Origin: Alteribacter keqinensis
GTDB taxonomy: Bacteria > Bacillota > Bacilli > Bacillales > Salisediminibacteriaceae
NCBI RefSeq assembly: GCF_003710255.1
Contig: NZ_RHIB01000001.1
Span: 1,984,001-2,048,000, forward strand
Length of the DNA: 64,000 nt
Direction of reading: 5' to 3'
Under the pieces are notes generated by a model that saw only the letters and a list, made by a program, of their open reading frames with translations, made no database searches and had not been told where the DNA came from. Made by a program: the position numbers and the translations under genes. Of this stretch, positions 61,542 to 64,000 are shown one piece after another. Each line of letters starts with the position of its first letter. Position 1 is the first letter of the stretch.

Positions 61542-62473
61542 TACAGGTCGAGCTCCTGCTTAACCTTATCGAGGACTTCCTTTGCCCCTTCATTGAGCAT
61601 AAACTTGGCAACACTGTTTCCGACCGCTGCAGGATCTTCTCCTGTCTCCGTTCGTTTAAAGATCTGCTTGCCGTCCGGAGAAGCGATAAGGGCTGTAAGA
61701 GTAACCCGCCCATCATCCATCAGCTTTGCGTGACCTGCGATAGGCACCTGACATCCTCCTTCTACCGTGTGAAGGAAGGCGCGCTCTGCAGCCGTTGTTT
61801 TCTCTGTTACTTCATCGTTGATCTTTCTGAGCATATCTACGACTTCTTTATCATCAGAGCGACACTCTATACCAAGAGCCCCTTGCCCCACTGCAGGGAG
61901 ACACACTTCCGGATCGAGGAATTCTGTCACAATCTCATCCGTCCAGCCCACACGCTCAAGCCCTGCTGCTGCCAGGATGATGGCATCAAAGTTTTCTTCT
62001 TTCAATTTGCGCAGGCGGGTATCAATGTTCCCGCGAATCCACTGGATTTCAACATCAGGACGCTCGGCAAGCACCTGTGCAGCACGGCGGAGACTGCTCG
62101 TTCCAACAACAGACCCTGCCGGAAGCTCTTTTAAGGTCTTCCCGCTTTCAGAGATAAAGGCATCACGAGGGTCTACACGTTTTGGTATAGAAGCGATGGT
62201 CAGTCCTTCCGTTTCACCGGACGGGAGATCCTTCAGGCTGTGGACACTAAAATCAATTTCCTTATCAAACATGGCTTTTTGAATTTCTTTTACAAACAAG
62301 CCTTTTCCCCCAACTTTAGAAAGGGTTACGTCAAGGATCCGGTCTCCTTTTGTTACAATTTCTTTAATTTCAAATTCGTAGGGAACACCTTGTTTTTTTA
62401 ACTCTTCTATCACCCATTTTGTCTGGGTGATGGCCAGGTTACTTCTTCTGGAACCGATAATAATTTTGCGCAT
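61541..62473 (-). CDS. hemC: Hydroxymethylbilane synthase
   Basis: 310 residues. Polymerises four porphobilinogens on a dipyrromethane cofactor bound to Cys in [14 protein letters not shown]. Also [20 protein letters not shown] and [20 protein letters not shown]. Normal length. Confidence 0.97.
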   Translation of the reverse strand: MRKIIIGSRRSNLAITQTKWVIEELKKQGVPYEFEIKEIVTKGDRILDVTLSKVGGKGLFVKEIQKAMFDKEIDFSVHSLKDLPSGETEGLTIASIPKRVDPRDAFISESGKTLKELPAGSVVGTSSLRRAAQVLAERPDVEIQWIRGNIDTRLRKLKEENFDAIILAAAGLERVGWTDEIVTEFLDPEVCLPAVGQGALGIECRSDDKEVVDMLRKINDEVTEKTTAAERAFLHTVEGGCQVPIAGHAKLMDDGRVTLTALIASPDGKQIFKRTETGEDPAAVGNSVAKFMLNEGAKEVLDKVKQELDL

Positions 62474-62544
62474 ACGCTACCTCCAATATGTAGGACTTCG
62501 TCTGTTCTATAAGGTCTTCATTCACAATATCATTTTTCACACCA

Positions 62545-63366
62545 TCAGTACCACAGGTGGAAGTCTGAAAACGAACTTGATAAAAAGTAATTTACCAACA
62601 GTACAAGGAAAGCGGCGATATTCAAAAGTGCCAGGCCGTATCCCCGTTTCTTCTTCACAACATACTGAAACAAATAGACGCCGTAAACACCGATGACAAG
62701 GAAGCTTGATATTACTTTCAGGTCATCCCAGGGAACCGTATCAAACTCAATCCAGGCCCAGATGATTCCAAGAATTAATCCGAAAACCATAAGAGGAAAG
62801 CCGATTAAGGAAAAAACATAGGAAAACCTCTCGAGTTTCGCCAGATCTCCAATTCTGAACATCCGTTTTCCCCACTTTTTTTCCTTAAGCATGTGATGCT
62901 GAAGCATGTACATAAACGAAAAGGCAAAAGACAGGGTAAACGCACCGTAGGACAGGAGAATTACAGATACGTGAATGACGAGGAGCTCGGTAATTAACAG
63001 GTTTGTCAGCTGGTCTGATGCATCACCAGGGGGAACAAAAATACTAATGGTCATAATCACAAACCCGACCACATTCACAAAAAAGATAAGAAAGTCCATT
63101 TTAAACAGGCGGTTAATAATTAATGAAAAAGTTACCAGTATCCAAGCGTATAGAAAGAGCCCTTCAAATATCGTCATTAAGGGCAGCCTGTTAAATTCAA
63201 GCATTCGGAGTATGAAAAAAAACAGCTGAAGAGACCAGACAATAGAAAGCAACCAGAAGGCTATGCGATTCACCTTCTGGTTGTTTTGTATGAAATCAAT
63301 AAAATAGCCGAGAACACTCAAAAGGTACAGCACGATGATGAGCATATACAGAGAGTTTAGAATCAT
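62545..63366 (-). CDS. hemX: HemX, CcsA-like membrane protein
   Basis: 273 residues with eight hydrophobic helices, belonging to the cytochrome c assembly (CcsA/HemX) group. In B. subtilis HemX lowers the level of HemA. Signature HVSVILLSYGAFTLSFAFSF and the Trp-rich region WAWIEFDTVPWDDLKVISS are present. Between hemA and hemC as in Bacillus. Confidence 0.92.
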   Translation of the reverse strand: MILNSLYMLIIVLYLLSVLGYFIDFIQNNQKVNRIAFWLLSIVWSLQLFFFILRMLEFNRLPLMTIFEGLFLYAWILVTFSLIINRLFKMDFLIFFVNVVGFVIMTISIFVPPGDASDQLTNLLITELLVIHVSVILLSYGAFTLSFAFSFMYMLQHHMLKEKKWGKRMFRIGDLAKLERFSYVFSLIGFPLMVFGLILGIIWAWIEFDTVPWDDLKVISSFLVIGVYGVYLFQYVVKKKRGYGLALLNIAAFLVLLVNYFLSSSFSDFHLWY

Positions 63367-63385
63367 AGCCTGTCCTCTCCGCTAT

Positions 63386-64000
63386 TCAAGATCGTGCCAG
63401 GGCCTTCGCTGAAGTTGTCTGCTTGTGCTCACTCGAAAGCTCTGCTTTGCGCTTTTGAAGATTCCATTCCCGCTCCGCTTTATTAATATAAATATTGGAC
63501 TTTGGCATGCTGTTTTCCTCAAGCTCCTCTTCAAGCCCGAAAAGCTTGGTCACAAGAGCGAGTGATTCTTCAGCACTCTCTTCTTCAGGAAGTTCTTTCA
63601 CAACTGTAATCGGATCGCGCAGAATCTGGTTAATGATACTCTTCATATGCTTTCTGATCACTTTCTTTTCCCGCTCGGTAAGGTCTGTGAGTTTTCGCTC
63701 CAGACTCTCCATAGTATCAGCCTGGACCGCAAGTGCTTTTGTGCGAAGGGCACTGATAATCGGTACAACGCCCAGCTGATCAAGCCAGTAACTGAAGGCA
63801 ATCAGTCCTTCTTCGATCATGAGCTCAATCTTTTCTGCTTCCTTCTGCCGCACTTCAAGGTTGGCAGCTACGATCCCCTGGAGATCATCGATGTCATAAA
63901 GGTAAACGTTCTCCAGTTCACCGACTCTCGGATCGATATCCCGTGGAACAGCAATGTCTACAAGAAACAACGGACGTCCGTTACGCTTTTTCACCATAGC
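63386..64000 (-). CDS. hemA: Glutamyl-tRNA reductase (N-terminal part outside window)
   Basis: C-terminal ~205 residues of HemA, which reduces Glu-tRNA to glutamate-1-semialdehyde, the first step of C5 haem synthesis. NADPH-domain end [18 protein letters not shown] and dimerisation helices with [20 protein letters not shown]. The gene starts beyond the right edge of the window. First gene of hemAXCDBL. Confidence 0.95.
   Translation of the reverse strand, partial: AMVKKRNGRPLFLVDIAVPRDIDPRVGELENVYLYDIDDLQGIVAANLEVRQKEAEKIELMIEEGLIAFSYWLDQLGVVPIISALRTKALAVQADTMESLERKLTDLTEREKKVIRKHMKSIINQILRDPITVVKELPEEESAEESLALVTKLFGLEEELEENSMPKSNIYINKAEREWNLQKRKAELSSEHKQTTSAKALARS

Overview
The window looks like chromosome of a spore-forming member of the Bacillaceae from the alkaliphilic or haloalkaliphilic group. 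Three observations support this. Spore genes are present (a CotF-type coat protein, spoIIB, spoVID, ysxE). The order hemA-hemX-hemC-hemD-hemB-hemL / spoVID / ysxE / valS / folC / spoIIB / prepilin peptidase / maf / radC / mreBCD / minCD is the one known from Bacillus subtilis. The left edge carries a high-alkaline type subtilisin, and many secreted or membrane proteins carry very acidic stretches. I cannot name the species. Almost all genes from about 18 kb onward read leftward (minus strand).

Left third (1-26.4 kb) is accessory: a truncated subtilisin; an AT-rich ene-reductase gene bracketed by two copies of a tiny membrane-protein gene and by hairpin repeats; methyltransferase and double-GNAT genes; a DoxX gene with two Rex-type boxes; ilvD; an aldehyde dehydrogenase; a dedicated class D sortase with its acidic LPKTA-anchored substrate and a frameshifted YhfM-like gene; a coat protein; a macrolide phosphotransferase-like gene; a secreted S15 peptidase; and a sugar ABC importer without its own ATPase, controlled by a LacI regulator and three operator/cre-like sites.

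Middle (26.8-51 kb): minD and minC split by a small mobile element, then mreDCB, radC, maf, aspA and spoIIB, then a large type IV pilus locus (pilO, pilN, pilM, pilD, pilin, pilC, pilT, pilB) where B. subtilis has only comC. Next to it lie a divergent VanW-domain protein, a small membrane protein and a GGDEF protein, followed by folC and an ATP-grasp ligase. Right third (51-64 kb): valS with a valine T-box leader, ysxE, a probable degenerate CotS-family relative, spoVID, and the haem genes hemL-B-D-C-X-A, the last cut by the window edge.

The most unusual signals are non-coding. (i) Seven intergenic arrays share an exact 21-bp period but each has its own consensus; every one sits just beyond the 3' end of a leftward gene, usually directly after its terminator. 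(ii) A 183/184-bp element with inverted ends and a conserved central stem is present twice, once with a 7-bp target duplication inside the minC-minD operon. (iii) A hairpin family occurs three times around the ene-reductase gene. (iv) A GC-rich dispersed repeat occurs twice. Several very small genes were also found, including one interrupted by an in-frame TGA.
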